Of a DNA stretch of 64,000 bases, positions 25,039-37,900 are shown piece by piece (position 1 is the stretch's first letter; each line of letters begins with the position of its first letter). Position numbers and translations under genes: made by a program. The notes under the pieces are model-generated. The model was not told the DNA's origin, searched no databases, and saw only the letters and a program-made list of their open reading frames with translations. Origin of the DNA: Latrodectus hesperus (Eukaryota; Arthropoda; Arachnida; Araneae; Theridiidae); assembly GCA_037975125.1 (NCBI GenBank), contig CM075854.1:66504261-66568260 (forward strand), in the 5' to 3' direction.

Positions 25039-26779
25039 CCTTTTCATAACGTAACACAAACAGTGTTTGCTGAAATAAAATAAGCTTAAAATTAGGGAGT
25101 TTGAGACATTACTGATAAATAGAATTTTATGAATTATGATGATTAGGATAAGATGATCTTAATAGAAAGGAAATTAGAAATGTGTTTGTAAACTCAATTT
25201 ACACCCAAATTTCTCCCTTCATTTGTTTATTTAAACTTTCCATCATTTTATATTTTATTTAAATTACAAATAGTTGATATCATCATAAAATGATACAGCA
25301 CACTAATTTGTGATTTAAATCCAATATAAAAGATGCAGAGCTTTAGATAAATATAGAAGCACACATTCTGTTTGGGGTTGTAAAATGAGTATTTTATAAA
25401 ATAATGAAACACCTGGGAGCACAAACCTTCAGTTAATCGGAGAATTTTAACTGCTTACTGCCAGAAGTTTTGCAAAGTGAATGACAGACATACCATATAA
25501 AACCAAACCCATTTTGTACTTAGCTAATAAATATGTGTCCGTAGACACTTCCTAGACAAACTGCAGATAAAATATGGATGGCAGTTTAAACTCAAACCAT
25601 AATAATTTTTGATCGAAATTCCGTGCAATTACTAAAAGTAAACTGCTATGGTCATGCACTTGATATTTATGCATGCTAAGAAACTTTAAATAAATAAAGT
25701 GTAGTAGATTGGGTAACGCAAATCTTAAAGGCGAAATTTAACCTGCTGTGCTGCATCTGAATTCTTAAACAAAATTTTGATTTATGTGCAATACTGATTT
25801 TATTCAAAACATTTTTCCACAATTTTATCAGAATGAAAACAAATATACCATTTATTTATAGTGAATCTAGTTATTTTCATTCATTTTTTAAAACTAAGCA
25901 TTTTATTATTTAATGAAAAAATAAATCTGGGTTTGTTGATAGTTATACAATGTTAAAATTATTTATATACATATTTATTGTTATTGATTTAACTGTGATC
26001 GTTGTTCCATAAAATTGGCATTTATAAGTATACTTAATTAAAAATTTTATCTGTTTCTGAGTTAACATTATAAAAATTATCAATTTTAGTTCATAAATAC
26101 TCATGTGTATACGATGTTTATAATGTTGTGAGAACTTTATCGTAAGGCATTTACTTTTAAATAATTTGTTCTTTTTTGATTAGCAGATGATTATCTATAT
26201 AAATAGATAAAACTACTCTAATAACAGAGTAGTTTACCGCCTTCGTTATATGCCATTTTTTACAACAGAAGCTGACTTTTAAATTCGAGAGTAATTTATC
26301 GATCTGAATCTGCATTCAGATTATGAAACAAAAGAGTATTTTAGATAATTTAAATCATCTAATTTGGAATATACCAAAAAATGTACATCTAGATGTGCAT
26401 GCTACAAACAAGTCAAACTATTGATGTACGTGAGAATAGATGAATATATATTATTTTGTTGGATTTAATTTAACAATTATATTCGGTAAACTAATATCTG
26501 AAAGAATAATTGTGAATAACTAATTTTATTTATGTTCAAGTTTAACTTAATTAATGTTATTATAATAATTGGTTTTAATAAAAATAACAGATGATACTAT
26601 TTTTTCAATAAATACAGCCCATTTTATGCAAATTTATATTTAATAACAATTGCTGCTCGATGTCAGATATTAATCCGAATTCTATTATCATGAAATTGTT
26701 TATAAAGAGTTCTTAAATTTTGTCAGCTAACTCATAGTAACTTTAAAACTCAAAATATAATACAAAGCACAAATTTTAG

Positions 26780-26905
26780 CATTTTGACCTAAGGTTTAAG
26801 GGTGGGTGGGTAATGATTCCTGCTCCAGGCATGTGTGCTTATAGTGTCTAGGAATCCCGATTTAAACTAAAGATCGCGGTATATAATTGGAATTAAACTT
26901 CATCA
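26780..26905 (+). mobile_element. SINE body relic, same family as 33.7 kb
   Basis: GGCATGTGTGCTTATAGTGT, then GGAATCCCGATTTAAACTAAAG and a GGTATATAAT part align with GGCATGGGTGTTTGTAGTGG, GGAATCCACTTTAAACCGTAGG and GGTCTAAT of the copy at 33.78 kb. The tRNA-like head is mostly lost; only a degraded B-box region (TAATGATTCCTGCTCC) is left. Confidence 0.6.
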
Positions 26906-27319
26906 ATAAAAAGAACAACAGAGGAATCAATGTAAAAAAGTACTTTACTGAAATTAGAACAATGCGCATTAGAGATAGACGCTTTAGATTTTACGCATTT
27001 TGGTTCATTTGTTACTCTATAGTCATTTTTTAAGTGTAAGGGGTAACCATGTTAGAACCATGTTTAAATACATACCAAACCACTACTAGTATGAAACTCA
27101 AGGAAGGAAAAAGAGCTGTTGAATCGAAAACAAGAGCATTAACCTTTCAACTGCCATTTTATAGTTGATTTGACGTAAGAGAATAAAACATCTAATAACT
27201 TTTCTAACGACAAAAATGTTTATTGTTGTTTTACTTGGTCTTAATATAATTTAAATTATATAAATTTTATCTATTTATATATATAATTATAATAATATAT
27301 AAATAGTAATATAATATAT

Positions 27320-27321
27320 AT

Positions 27322-27416
<95 letters not shown>
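27320..27416. repeat. Compound (AC)(AT)n(GT)n microsatellite
   Basis: TACACACATATA leads into about 60 bases of AT and ends in (TG)15, so the two ends are complementary and the tract can fold on itself. Confidence 0.95.
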
Positions 27417-27419
<3 letters not shown>

Positions 27420-29500
27420 ATACTAAGTACAAGTAATATAAGAATATTTTTAAATGTTTCAATCTCATGTTAAATTCCTAAAGAAAACTAGATGATTACA
27501 AGTTATATATTTTAAGTATTTATTAAAAATACAAATATTTTAATTTTTATTAAAAAATCAAATATTCTTATAGTTCGATAAATTCATAAAATATATCGAA
27601 CTATAAGGAAGGGAATGTTTTCTTGGTTGGTAAGACTATCTCTCTTCAAAGCAGTTTTATTTTCTAGAAACGTTTCTCTATAGTACTAAAGAGCTTTTTT
27701 ATAGGCTTGCACAGCATTTGCTTAGGTTCCGTATTGACTGTAACAAAAGAAACTTTTAAAGAAATTGCTAAAGCATCATTCATATTCTTTCCTGATAACA
27801 TGTTTAACAATCCAGTTGTAATGTTTTTCTCAGAATCCCAGTGTGTTTATGTTTTCAAAGTTAGTGGTTACTAAAAAGGAAATTCTGGTGCATAGAAATA
27901 ACGGCATATTTTATTTCGATATTTATTTTTGAGAGATTTTTTATTTACTGGAAGTACAAATTTTAAAATAATAGTAGATGGCTTTTTTTCAGTTTCAGAA
28001 ATTTGAACACTGTATTTAATATTAAAATTAAAGTTATAAGAGTCATACACTTTTTACTAAATTAATTAAACAATAATTAAGATAAAATGATTAATTTGAT
28101 TTAATTAATATTTAATTTGAAAAGTTTTAAATTTTTCTTTCCCAGTTGTGTGATAAAATTCACAGAAGTTATTAATTATTTGTCAAAATAATCTATGTTT
28201 AAAATATAAAATTATGATAGAAAATTTTAGCATAAAATAATAGTGTTTTATGTATATTTATTATTACATAAAGAAGATATGTAATAATAAATGTTTTTAA
28301 TAAGATAACATGAGAATGAAATCAATAAAAATTACTTCGCTTCCAATTCAAAAAGTTTTCCTGGATAACTCAAATTTTTTAGATGATTCATTTTCTTGAT
28401 TTTTGCTCATTCTTCGCATTAAAAATATTTCAATCTAGCTCTCAAAAGCTTTCTAAAATTAGAGAATAAGAATGCAGCTGTTAAAGTACCTTTTGAACTT
28501 TTATGGCAAAATACACATTACGGAATGCTAAGCCAAAAATTATTATGAATATTTACTACAAGGCCATTACTTATTTTACATAAATGAATAGTGAAATTTA
28601 GAAATATTATCGAAAAGGCATACCTATATAAATTTAGAGACTAATTTTTATGAAAGTAATGATGATCTTTTTATTCAAATTTTAATGAACAAAACTAAAA
28701 TGTATGCCTAAATAATGTTCTACATCATTGGTTGCCTTAGTTGTGCATTCGAATCCAATTTTGAGAAATATAATACCTGCAATGCAATTTTTTTAATTAA
28801 ATGTTTTTGGAATTCATATCATTTTGTATGTTTTTTAATGATGACTATTTTCTGGTCCAGTCGCGAATAACTTAATAAAGAATTTAAACGAATTTTATGT
28901 TTTCTGAACAGGTAGAAATATTAAATAATATGTAAGAAATGAAGTACTAAGACCACACAATTTTATTTTTCTTTGCTCCATTCTTCAAATGCAACTTTCA
29001 CTTTCTAGTCACTTAATGAGTCATGAATTCTTAAACCTAAATTCATATCGATTCCACTAGTCAAAAGTGAATTGAAGTTCAATTTAATATGTTGCGTCAA
29101 AACTTACATTCAGGAGTAAATTTCACTTCATTTTTATCGAGTTATATATTCAATTTACGAAATGCTTTCATTTGGAGATTTTCAAAATTAAAGTAGTTTG
29201 AATTGAAGCAGAGAATTATTTACAATCAGAAAAATATTTCTTTTTTGAAAGTACTACCTGATTTCAGTAAAGTATTATTTGTAAATTTCCTTCATTGAGC
29301 TCAGATTGATTTTTATTTTATGAAAGAATTTGTAATTTGATCTAATAACATACTTTGTTAGTAGTTTTTTGTGTAAAATAAATGTTAATTGTTTTCTTTA
29401 CGGCTTATAATTTCTTGCAAAAAATATTAGATCTTCCTATTTCAGCAAACAATAAGTCAGTGTTTGTTTATTTTTGTTATGATGATTATATAAGTAATAA

Positions 29501-29503
<3 letters not shown>
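27417..29503. other. AT-rich DNA without recognisable gene
   Basis: Nothing coding. A clean hairpin lies at 27567-27607 (14-bp arms CTTATAGTTCGATA / TATCGAACTATAAG, 13-base loop) and an AT-rich hairpin near 28256-28292 (ATTTATTATTACAT...). Confidence 0.4.
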
Positions 29504-29596
<93 letters not shown>

Positions 29597-29672
29597 ATTA
29601 TATATATATTATTTATATATATATATATTATTATTATATATATATTATTTATATATATATATATTATTAATT
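29504..29672. repeat. (AT)n followed by a twice-repeated ATT/AT unit
   Basis: About 88 bases of AT, then two copies of a roughly 37-base unit made of ATTATTATT, (AT)n, ATTATTT and (AT)n. Further (AT)n tracts lie at 29851-29880 and 30253-30316. Confidence 0.95.
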
Positions 29673-29848
29673 AATAATTTATCAAAGTTATTTTTTTATT
29701 TTTAGATTCACTTTACAGCCATGTAAAAAAAAATAAAAGATTTCAAACAAAATAAAACATATGTTCTTATATCACACAGCATTTTATTACAGCTGATATA
29801 ATATTCAGAATCCAAAAAATTTCTAATGAATTTTAAATGTTTAAAATG

Positions 29849-29883
<35 letters not shown>

Positions 29884-30248
29884 CAATTTGTCAATGACTT
29901 GACTGAATATTTATAAAAAGAATGAAAAAAAAGCTTTTATTTAATTATTTAAAATACATTTTCATTAGATAGCATATGGATTGATAAAGTGGTACCGTGC
30001 AAAATTTCTCGTTTCAATTTATTAAATTTATAAACGTTGGATTTTATCACAAATTTGCTTAATTCATTCTTTTGAGAAAATATTTAAAATTATTTTGTAC
30101 ACGTTTGTTGATACACTATAAGGAAATTTAAGTAAACTCATAATTCATATGTTCATCTTTTTTAATTGAAACACAATAAAAATACAACAATAATATTTGA
30201 TTTTTATGTACTCATTTTGAAGATTTTTTAATTAATTTTGAGGGAAGA

Positions 30249-30252
<4 letters not shown>

Positions 30253-30316
<64 letters not shown>
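30253..30316. repeat. (AT)n microsatellite
   Basis: Uninterrupted AT dinucleotides, about 64 bases. Confidence 0.95.
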
Positions 30317-30320
<4 letters not shown>

Positions 30321-30778
30321 TAACACAATTATATTCGTTTGCCATAATTTTTGTGATATTCTGATATTCAAGTCGTCTAATCTATGTATCTAAACGTTAT
30401 GAGGAGAGTAGACATATTAATGTATGCAAGAGAAAAATTAATTTTAAATATATTAATAGTATAAAGTTAAATAAGTAAGAATGTTACTTCCATTTATATC
30501 TTCAAATGTTCCCTTATATTAAGGTCGAACATTTTTTAAATGCATTTTTGTCTATCAGTCACAGGGTAAAATCCAAAGACCTATCTTAATAATCAAACGA
30601 TATTAAATTCCGCAATGAATAAAATTGTAATCATTTGAAAATTTGAATAAAATATTATTTAAAAATTTATTATCCTTATCATATACCTCATTTTAAGTTG
30701 AAAGAATTTTAGACTACTGTAATTAATGTTATTTTCAAACTAACTTAATATATCTAATTTCTATAAAGTATTTACATA

Positions 30779-31960
30779 CAGGGCTTGGTAAAAATAATGA
30801 AGAACGGATACTCAAAAAGTAATGTTATTCATCAGTGTAACATGGTAAGGGAGAATTTTGGTGGTTACAGCTAATTGCAATCTCTTAAAATGGACACATA
30901 CAAGTTTTGTTGGCTGGTAAGTGGCACGTATACAATTCCCTACGCAGAAACGTCTTTGATTTCCAGAAAGACGATGGAAGAGGATAAATGTATCTCCCTC
31001 TTTATTCCATAACAGACTACGGGGGCTCCATGGTACTTAATTTAGGTAACTGGGCAGTCCACGAAAGGGGTGCAATTGAGTCCTCATGTTTGCATAACCA
31101 TGACTGAACAGTTCGACTAAGTGAACCATTATTGATCATGAGATTTCACACATTAAAATTATCATTTTGATGTGATCAATCGCCAGATGAAAACATGTCT
31201 GCACCATATAAAGAATATTGTAGGTCAAAAGAATGGCATAAGCAGTGATATTGAAGAGTCTATGTAAACTGGCAAAGATACCTACACCAAACAACAAAAT
31301 GACTAAACAAACCATATCAAACCACTCCATACCTCATTTCACTGTAGAAAGTAGAAATCCTCAGTTGTAGGAGGGGTTTGGCACATATAAGTTCATTTTT
31401 TATGTTAGAGAGAATTGAGAAACTGGTTTCATCAAAAAACAAGACATTTTCAGTGAATCTCATTCCAACTTGTATGGTCCTTGCACCATTGTACTCTCCA
31501 TTTCCCATTTAAATTTCTCACAAGGTGCTTACATTAGCAAACCCTCTGCCCCAACCAGCTTGCTTATGATATTTTCTTCGAAATATATGGATTAATACTG
31601 TGTTCTTCAGATGTTCTTTTTGAATATCTGTCACTTTTTCGACCATAGTCTTCCTTCATAGTCGGATGGAATTTTTCTTAAAAACCATCTGCCTGTCTCA
31701 GTGAACTTGGTTTTCCTTCTTCTTAACTATCTCGCAGATGTTCTTTTTCTATAATCGTTGCATGATGCCATGGTTTTCAAAGCAGAATTGTCTAATACTA
31801 CCAAAAGCCTAGTTACTATTGTTACTGATATTCAAACATTCTCCCATTATCTCTCTTCTTTTGAGCTCTGACACGCCTTCCATTTTTGCTTCATCAGAGA
31901 CAAAATTAAGCAAAGAATGATGTAACATAAACACCTAAAAAGCTAAAGAACAATGTAATA
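30779..31960 (-). mobile_element. Tc1/mariner transposase relic
   Basis: Read on the minus strand with frame changes, the segment shows the order of a Tc1-type DDE transposase: ENVLFFDETSFSI (first-Asp region, near 31430), VVWYGLFSHFVVW (the usual VWGxFS region, near 31320) and SWTAQLPKLSTMEPP...SVME (the usual W-P-A-x-S-P-D-L-N-P-I-E-x-x-W region, near 31040). The left edge TACAGGGCTTGGTAAAAATA at 30777 looks like a Tc1 terminus beside a TA target. Several stops and frame breaks make it inactive. The right edge is unclear. Confidence 0.6.
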
Positions 31961-33170
31961 CAAAAATTGGTAGTTCGCATTTGATGTAGCCCATGTCAAT
32001 CATATAAGAAAGTCACTATTTAGAGCTTTTTTATTATTAAGGAAAATTACTATAGGTATTAATATTTAATATATTTTAGGTAGACATTCTTATGGGTCTT
32101 TAATTACACATGAAAATTGTAAATTGTTTTTATGCATTTTTGCTTAGGAAAAATAAAATTTTAATTTAAAATTAATACATTTAAAATGCATTATCTGTGT
32201 GCGTGTGTGTGAATATTTCTGAGGAAAGAAGTTTCTTCCACAAAACTCCGGTAGTTAATGCACTGCAGAAATTATGACTCTCTCTGTTATTGGCAGGTAA
32301 TCCATAACATAATTTTTCCTTTTTATAAAATGTAGGAAAATTTCTCCTACTGTATTTCTTTTAGAAAAGTAAGTTTTTTCTAGAAACATTTCTTATCAAT
32401 TTATTTGAAAAAAGACTCTGAAAATAAAAGTATATGGTCAGTGTAAATAATTCTGGAAGGTTATATAATTGACATGAATTTTCAAAGAAAAAGGTTTTTT
32501 CCTTTTTAGTTTCTATCTTTTACTATACTGTAACATAACGTAATAAGATAGATGATTTTTTTCATAAATTATTCATTTTTTGGATTTTTATGCTTGGTAT
32601 GATTTAAATCTTATCTATCAGAGTTTTTCAGCTTTCTGTAATTTTTCCAAATTGTATTGACATATAATAGAATAGATGCTACATTTATTGAAATTACTGC
32701 ATTTTTATGAAAGCAAAATATATTTTTTACTTTATATTTTAAAATTTTCTATAAGTTACTTGGTGGGTGAATCAAAGAATTTTGTTTCTGTTTCATAAAA
32801 ATAAAACAATAAAAATCTATAGTATGTAAAAAGTCTCTTTATTCAAATATGTAACATTTATATAACTATAAATGTGCAAAGTACATATAAAATGGAGTTT
32901 TAAATAAAAATCTCAATTAAAGACAGTCATTTATGATATTATAAACTATATTGTTTAACATTTTCACATTCAGAAAGCAATAAATTTTCCAAAAACATGA
33001 ATTATTAAGAAATGGGTTTGATACATTTATTGCATCTTGCATTTGTTTCTCTTTTTCTAAATAGTAATAATTATAATACTTCTTACAACTGCTATGTGAA
33101 GACATTATTTTTAAATTTATAATTCAGTCTTGGAGAAATTGGTAAGTATAATTCCATTAAAACCTTTAAC
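31961..33170. other. AT-rich DNA without recognisable gene
   Basis: Nothing recognised; short frames on both strands lack family likeness. Confidence 0.4.
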
Positions 33171-33172
33171 TA

Positions 33173-33338
33173 AAGTACATCACTTTCTGAACAGTAATTT
33201 GGGTGGCAAAAATGTTTCCTCGTTTTTGAGGATCGATTCTTCCAACATAAGTACAATCTACACCTGATATAATTTGAGTATTTGGTGTTCCAACTTTTCT
33301 AGAAATTGAAATAACAATCCCAAGAAATTGAAAAAATA
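33173..33338 (-). other. Unidentified coding-looking fragment ending in a stop codon
   Basis: On the minus strand a 54-residue reading has balanced, protein-like composition unlike the surrounding AT-rich DNA: FQFLGIVISISRKVGTPNTQ, then IISGVDCTYVGRIDPQKRGN and IFATQITVQKVMYFS, ending in TAA at 33173. It begins right beside the TA/GATA tract. It could be the last exon of a host gene or a fragment of an unknown transposon. I do not recognise the family. An acceptor-like GATAG lies just upstream but has a poor pyrimidine tract. Confidence 0.4.
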
Positions 33339-33364
33339 CTCTATCTCAATATATCAATATATTA

Positions 33365-33508
<144 letters not shown>

Positions 33509-33699
33509 CGAGGATCTAAATGTGCGTTGTACCTGACGGTGAGAAGAGTTTGAACATCTTAAATAAAGTATATTGTTGTAACTATTTGTTTTTTTTTCTT
33601 AGATCGTTTTGTCACGTCACAGCACGAAAAAACAAATGCGTGTTTTAACCATTGTATTCTTCAAATTAATGCCTACAAAGTATCTTTTCGTACTAAATC

Positions 33700-33900
33700 G
33701 AAGTTGCTCTAGCCGAGCTGGCAAACGAATAGTTAGCGCTCTTGCCTTCGGTTCAACAGTTCGGGAATTTGAATCCCACCTTGGGCATGGGTGTTTGTAG
33801 TGGTTCGGAATCCACTTTAAACCGTAGGTCCCGGTCTAATTAGCCTCGTGTGCAAAAAATGACTGTTGAGAGACAAACAAACCAAATCAAACCGAGGATG
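33700..33900 (+). mobile_element. tRNA-derived SINE
   Basis: The head has an intact A box TAGCCGAGCTGG (33710-33721) and a B-box-like GAATTTGAATCCC (33765-33777) at tRNA-like spacing. The body (GGCATGGGTGTTTGTAGTGG, GGAATCCACTTTAAACC, GGTCCCGGTCTAATTAGCC) is shared with the relic at 26.8 kb. The 3' part ends in AACAAACCAAATCAAACC. The region is clearly less AT-rich than its flanks. Confidence 0.75.
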
Positions 33901-33977
33901 CTCTACAACTTTGTAAATCACTTTTTCTCTCTACCTCGCTACGTTTTTGAGAACAGGAATGCTAACTTCGCAGTTTT

Positions 33978-33991
33978 CCACCAAGTGGCGC
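33978..33991 (+). promoter_or_regulatory. CTCF-like motif
   Basis: CCACCAAGTGGCGC fits the CTCF core CCASYAGRKGGCRS at 13 of 14 positions. It sits about 80 bases downstream of the SINE. Binding is not shown. Confidence 0.35.
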
Positions 33992-34109
33992 AGTAGTCTG
34001 TTTCATTCAGTAGGGCATGGCTACTTTACTATACCTGGACACCACTTTTAAAAATATAGTAGCAGCCGTTCCGAAGTTAAGAGGGTGGCAAGGGACTTTA
34101 GTGGACATA

Positions 34110-34212
<103 letters not shown>

Positions 34213-34479
34213 ACAAATTGTTCAAATTAGTGTTCCAGGAAAAAAAGAAAATAATTAAATGTTGTGCATTGAAAAAGTGTGTTATAAAAATCTTAACAAA
34301 TGAATAAATTTTCAAGAAATTTGAAAGCATATACTCAGGGATATGAATACCCAGAACAATTAAATCTTCCCACAATATCCGCATTATTTGCCTTACCATT
34401 TAAATAAACAGAAAACAAATGAATAGTTACAGCTAACCATGCAGTTTTAACGCACTGCTAAAATTCATAAGCTGTAGTG

Positions 34480-34930
34480 ATTGACAATGGTGGGAAATCA
34501 GTTCCTCACTAAATAATGATCAGAAGTTTCCTATTGATGAAAAAGCTGGAGGAATTACAGGCTATTGCAGCAACTAACACAGTCGGCTGCATGCAGCCAG
34601 GTATTATCCTACTGAAACAAAACATTTCGTCCAGCTTGAAAAAGTATAGATCCGAGGGGCCTTAACGCAACAGAAATGTAGGCCACTCATCAAAATGTCA
34701 CCCATGCTAGAAAGATGTTATTCTCGGTTTCGTACTTTCGCAGTTGGAGCAGGATGCAAACAAGATGTGAAAAAGACATATATTCAATGGTCAATGTAAC
34801 CACCACTCCACCTTGTTTACTGGATATGACGATTTTGAATGCCCATTTTCAAGGTGCATTCTTCACAGTGGAACCAAACACTTAATCATCAGTCATGCCG
34901 TTGTAAGCTAAATTTTATAATCGCTATGTC
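34480..34930 (-). mobile_element. Probable Tc1/mariner transposase relic, strongly decayed
   Basis: On the minus strand near 34600 the reading FQ*DNTWLHAADCV resembles the conserved F-Q-x-D-N-x-x-x-H-x-A block around the second catalytic Asp of Tc1 transposases, with a stop in it. Composition is less AT-rich than the surroundings. The rest is too decayed to follow. Confidence 0.4.
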
Positions 34931-37900
34931 ACCCGATTCCCATTCTCTGGTTGAATATTAACATTAATATAAAAAAGTACTCCCAAAAAGAGAGAGTAAT
35001 CAGAAATCCACTTAGCAGCATTTTGAGAGAGAAATGTGAAATGGACTTATATTTATTGTATTGGTATGTGCGGGTGGTTTTCTGTATTGGTCTCGACACA
35101 TGTCACAAAACCGGTTAATTTTTGTAAGTCTAAGTCACATGCATTGAGGTTTCTTGCATATACTTATAATTTTCAGATTGTTACATTAATTAATATAAAT
35201 GCGAACAAAACCTGGAAGACTTACACTCATATGGAGTACTGTGAATGTGTTTTGATACGTAGGTTGAAATCTCAAAAAAAATTTTGTTAAAACGAGTTGT
35301 GGTAAAAAAAGATGGATTGGCTTAAAATAGTTGTTAGAAAACAATGGAATAAGTGTTGAACACATATAGTTAAAAATTATCAATGGTATTTTGTGAACCT
35401 TTGGATATTTTCCAATGTGTTGTGTCATAATTCTGTATCATCTTAACGCTGATTTTTGAACAAAATTGTATTCTAAATTTTTTCATTTAAAAATGTGTTT
35501 CCATTGTAAGTTGTAACTACTGACATAATCGTCTTTTTTTAATTTTATAGCTACTAAAATATTTTTTTTATTTTATAGGAAAAAGATACTTCGAGACCTC
35601 TAAAAAAGACTCTACTTTAATAGTAAGAAAGTAAATTTAAGCTTTTAAGAAATAAGATGAGTTAAAAATGAAAGGGGAACTACGGGTTATCACGACATTA
35701 TTGACGATTTCTTGTTAATTGAGTTGTTGAAACTGTGAAAGAAAAATAAAAGTTAAAGAAGATTGGCTTATATTTTATAATATACTAAATGTGAAATTTA
35801 TGCTTGTGGCATGATGTTTGTGATTTTTTTTATTTCATAAGTTATGAATGCGATGCAATTTTCCCGAATTTTTTTTAATTATTCACTTGTATCCATTCGA
35901 ATGCTTAGTTCAATATTATATTCATTCTGATATTGGATTGCATTTCATTTTTATCTCAAACATATGCTTTGTGTTATTAAGAGTGTTTTATGCAAGCATT
36001 TAAAAAAAGTAAATTTATAATACATTTTTATCAAATTAGAAAATTTTAATATATATTCACTGATTGAATATACAGATTTTTTCTGATTGAATATACATAT
36101 TTTTTAACAGTTTCCAAAGTTATTTTACTTAAAAAATTATAATTCGGACATGAATGCTGCTTTAAAATTACTCACACCATTTTTGGGAACACAAAAGGAA
36201 ATTCTTTTAGACATATCTAAAAGTCAAAATGCTATAATTATAAAAGAAAAATACCGACTAAATTGTATATTTTTATCACTATAGATATGATACAAAAAGC
36301 ACTTGTTACAAAATCATATACATAATGTATATGATAATTTTATTGTACCATCATTCTGAAAATGTGTAAGAGTTGTTGAAACACCAGAGGGTCGTTTAAT
36401 GACTTTTGAGCATAAATTTATTTTAAATTAAAGCTAAAGCGTAATTAGATATTTGTATATAATGCAAGAGCGTTGCATACTTTATTTTTGTTCAATGCAA
36501 TATATGTGGTTTAAAATTAATATTCTTTATTTAATTCCTCTGTGTCATTTGAATGCATGAAAGAAACCATTTCAAATAACAAAGATCTTACGTATTGAAT
36601 GTTTTATATCGAATTATAGATGTAGAATAATGTTAAATATATCTGAAGTACGTATAGTTGATAAATTCTAACATATTATATTATAATTTTCTTTAGTGCT
36701 TAATCTTAAATCTGAAATGCAATACTATTTGCTCAAATGACACTCTGAAGTGGTATCAAAGAACTACCATCCAGAATGGCTTCAAGCTAAAACACATTTT
36801 TTAATATTGTGAAATAATCTTGAAAAGCGTTTAGCTTATTATGTAAGCACTATAAGGAAGTTGATTGTATAGTTATTTGCTAAACTTGAGTGTTCATTGA
36901 ATATATAATTCTCTTCATTATTTTTATTATAAAATATAAAAAGAACTTTTAAAGTTAAAAAAAAATTAAGCCGCAAATAAAAATTTTAAAAATGTTTAGC
37001 TACAATTTATAGCTGAATAAAACTCTAAGTTCAATCATTATTTATAAAAATTCTACATTTTTATCTTGTCTTTAATGTTTGCCAGTTTATTCAAACCTTA
37101 CAAATTACAAATTGTGCCGATTAGATAAGCTCAACATGTAAATGAAACAATTGTATTGGAAAGTAATCAGTGGCATATTGTATTACCTTAACTTTAATAA
37201 CAGTCTGCATGCCATTTAATTTATCTTAAATGACTTTGAAACAATCTTCACGAAACTTTTCCAACGTGCCATTGGTTTGCCAACGACGATGCGATATTCC
37301 GTGACATTCTCATAAATTCCACCACCTCCCGGTAAGTCTTAATTGCTCTTCGAGTCTCAATAAGTCATTAGGTATTTGTTCTGGTAGCTTATGTAGGTAA
37401 AATAACTGCCGAAAATAATTGGAAAATTAAGTAGAATATAAGAGGTGTCTTACAGAAATGTAATATTCTGTATAGTGAGTTTTGGTGTGATTAATATAAT
37501 TTTGTTTCAATAAAGTAGAGTATTAAATGTCAATTTTTCCAACCCATAACAAAAATACCTTGCATCATCAAATATTAAATTGGTATGTTTCTAAGATATT
37601 TAACATTAATTTTATTTCTTTAAATGTGTGTGTAATCCATTAATCAAATAATCAAAATAATATGAATTATGTGAAAACTGACCATACGAAACATTTTCTG
37701 AAATGAATTTATTTGTAAAAAGAATTCCCAGCCAAAACTATTTTTATTTTGCTTTAGGCAATATTTGGAATATGTTTTGAAGAAAATATTTTAGCAATTA
37801 TGACTGCCTGATTTTTAATATATATTATATTTATACCATTTCATGTTAGTACAAAAGTGTTAATTAGGTTACTTAAGTAAAATATGAATAGAAATTCGAG

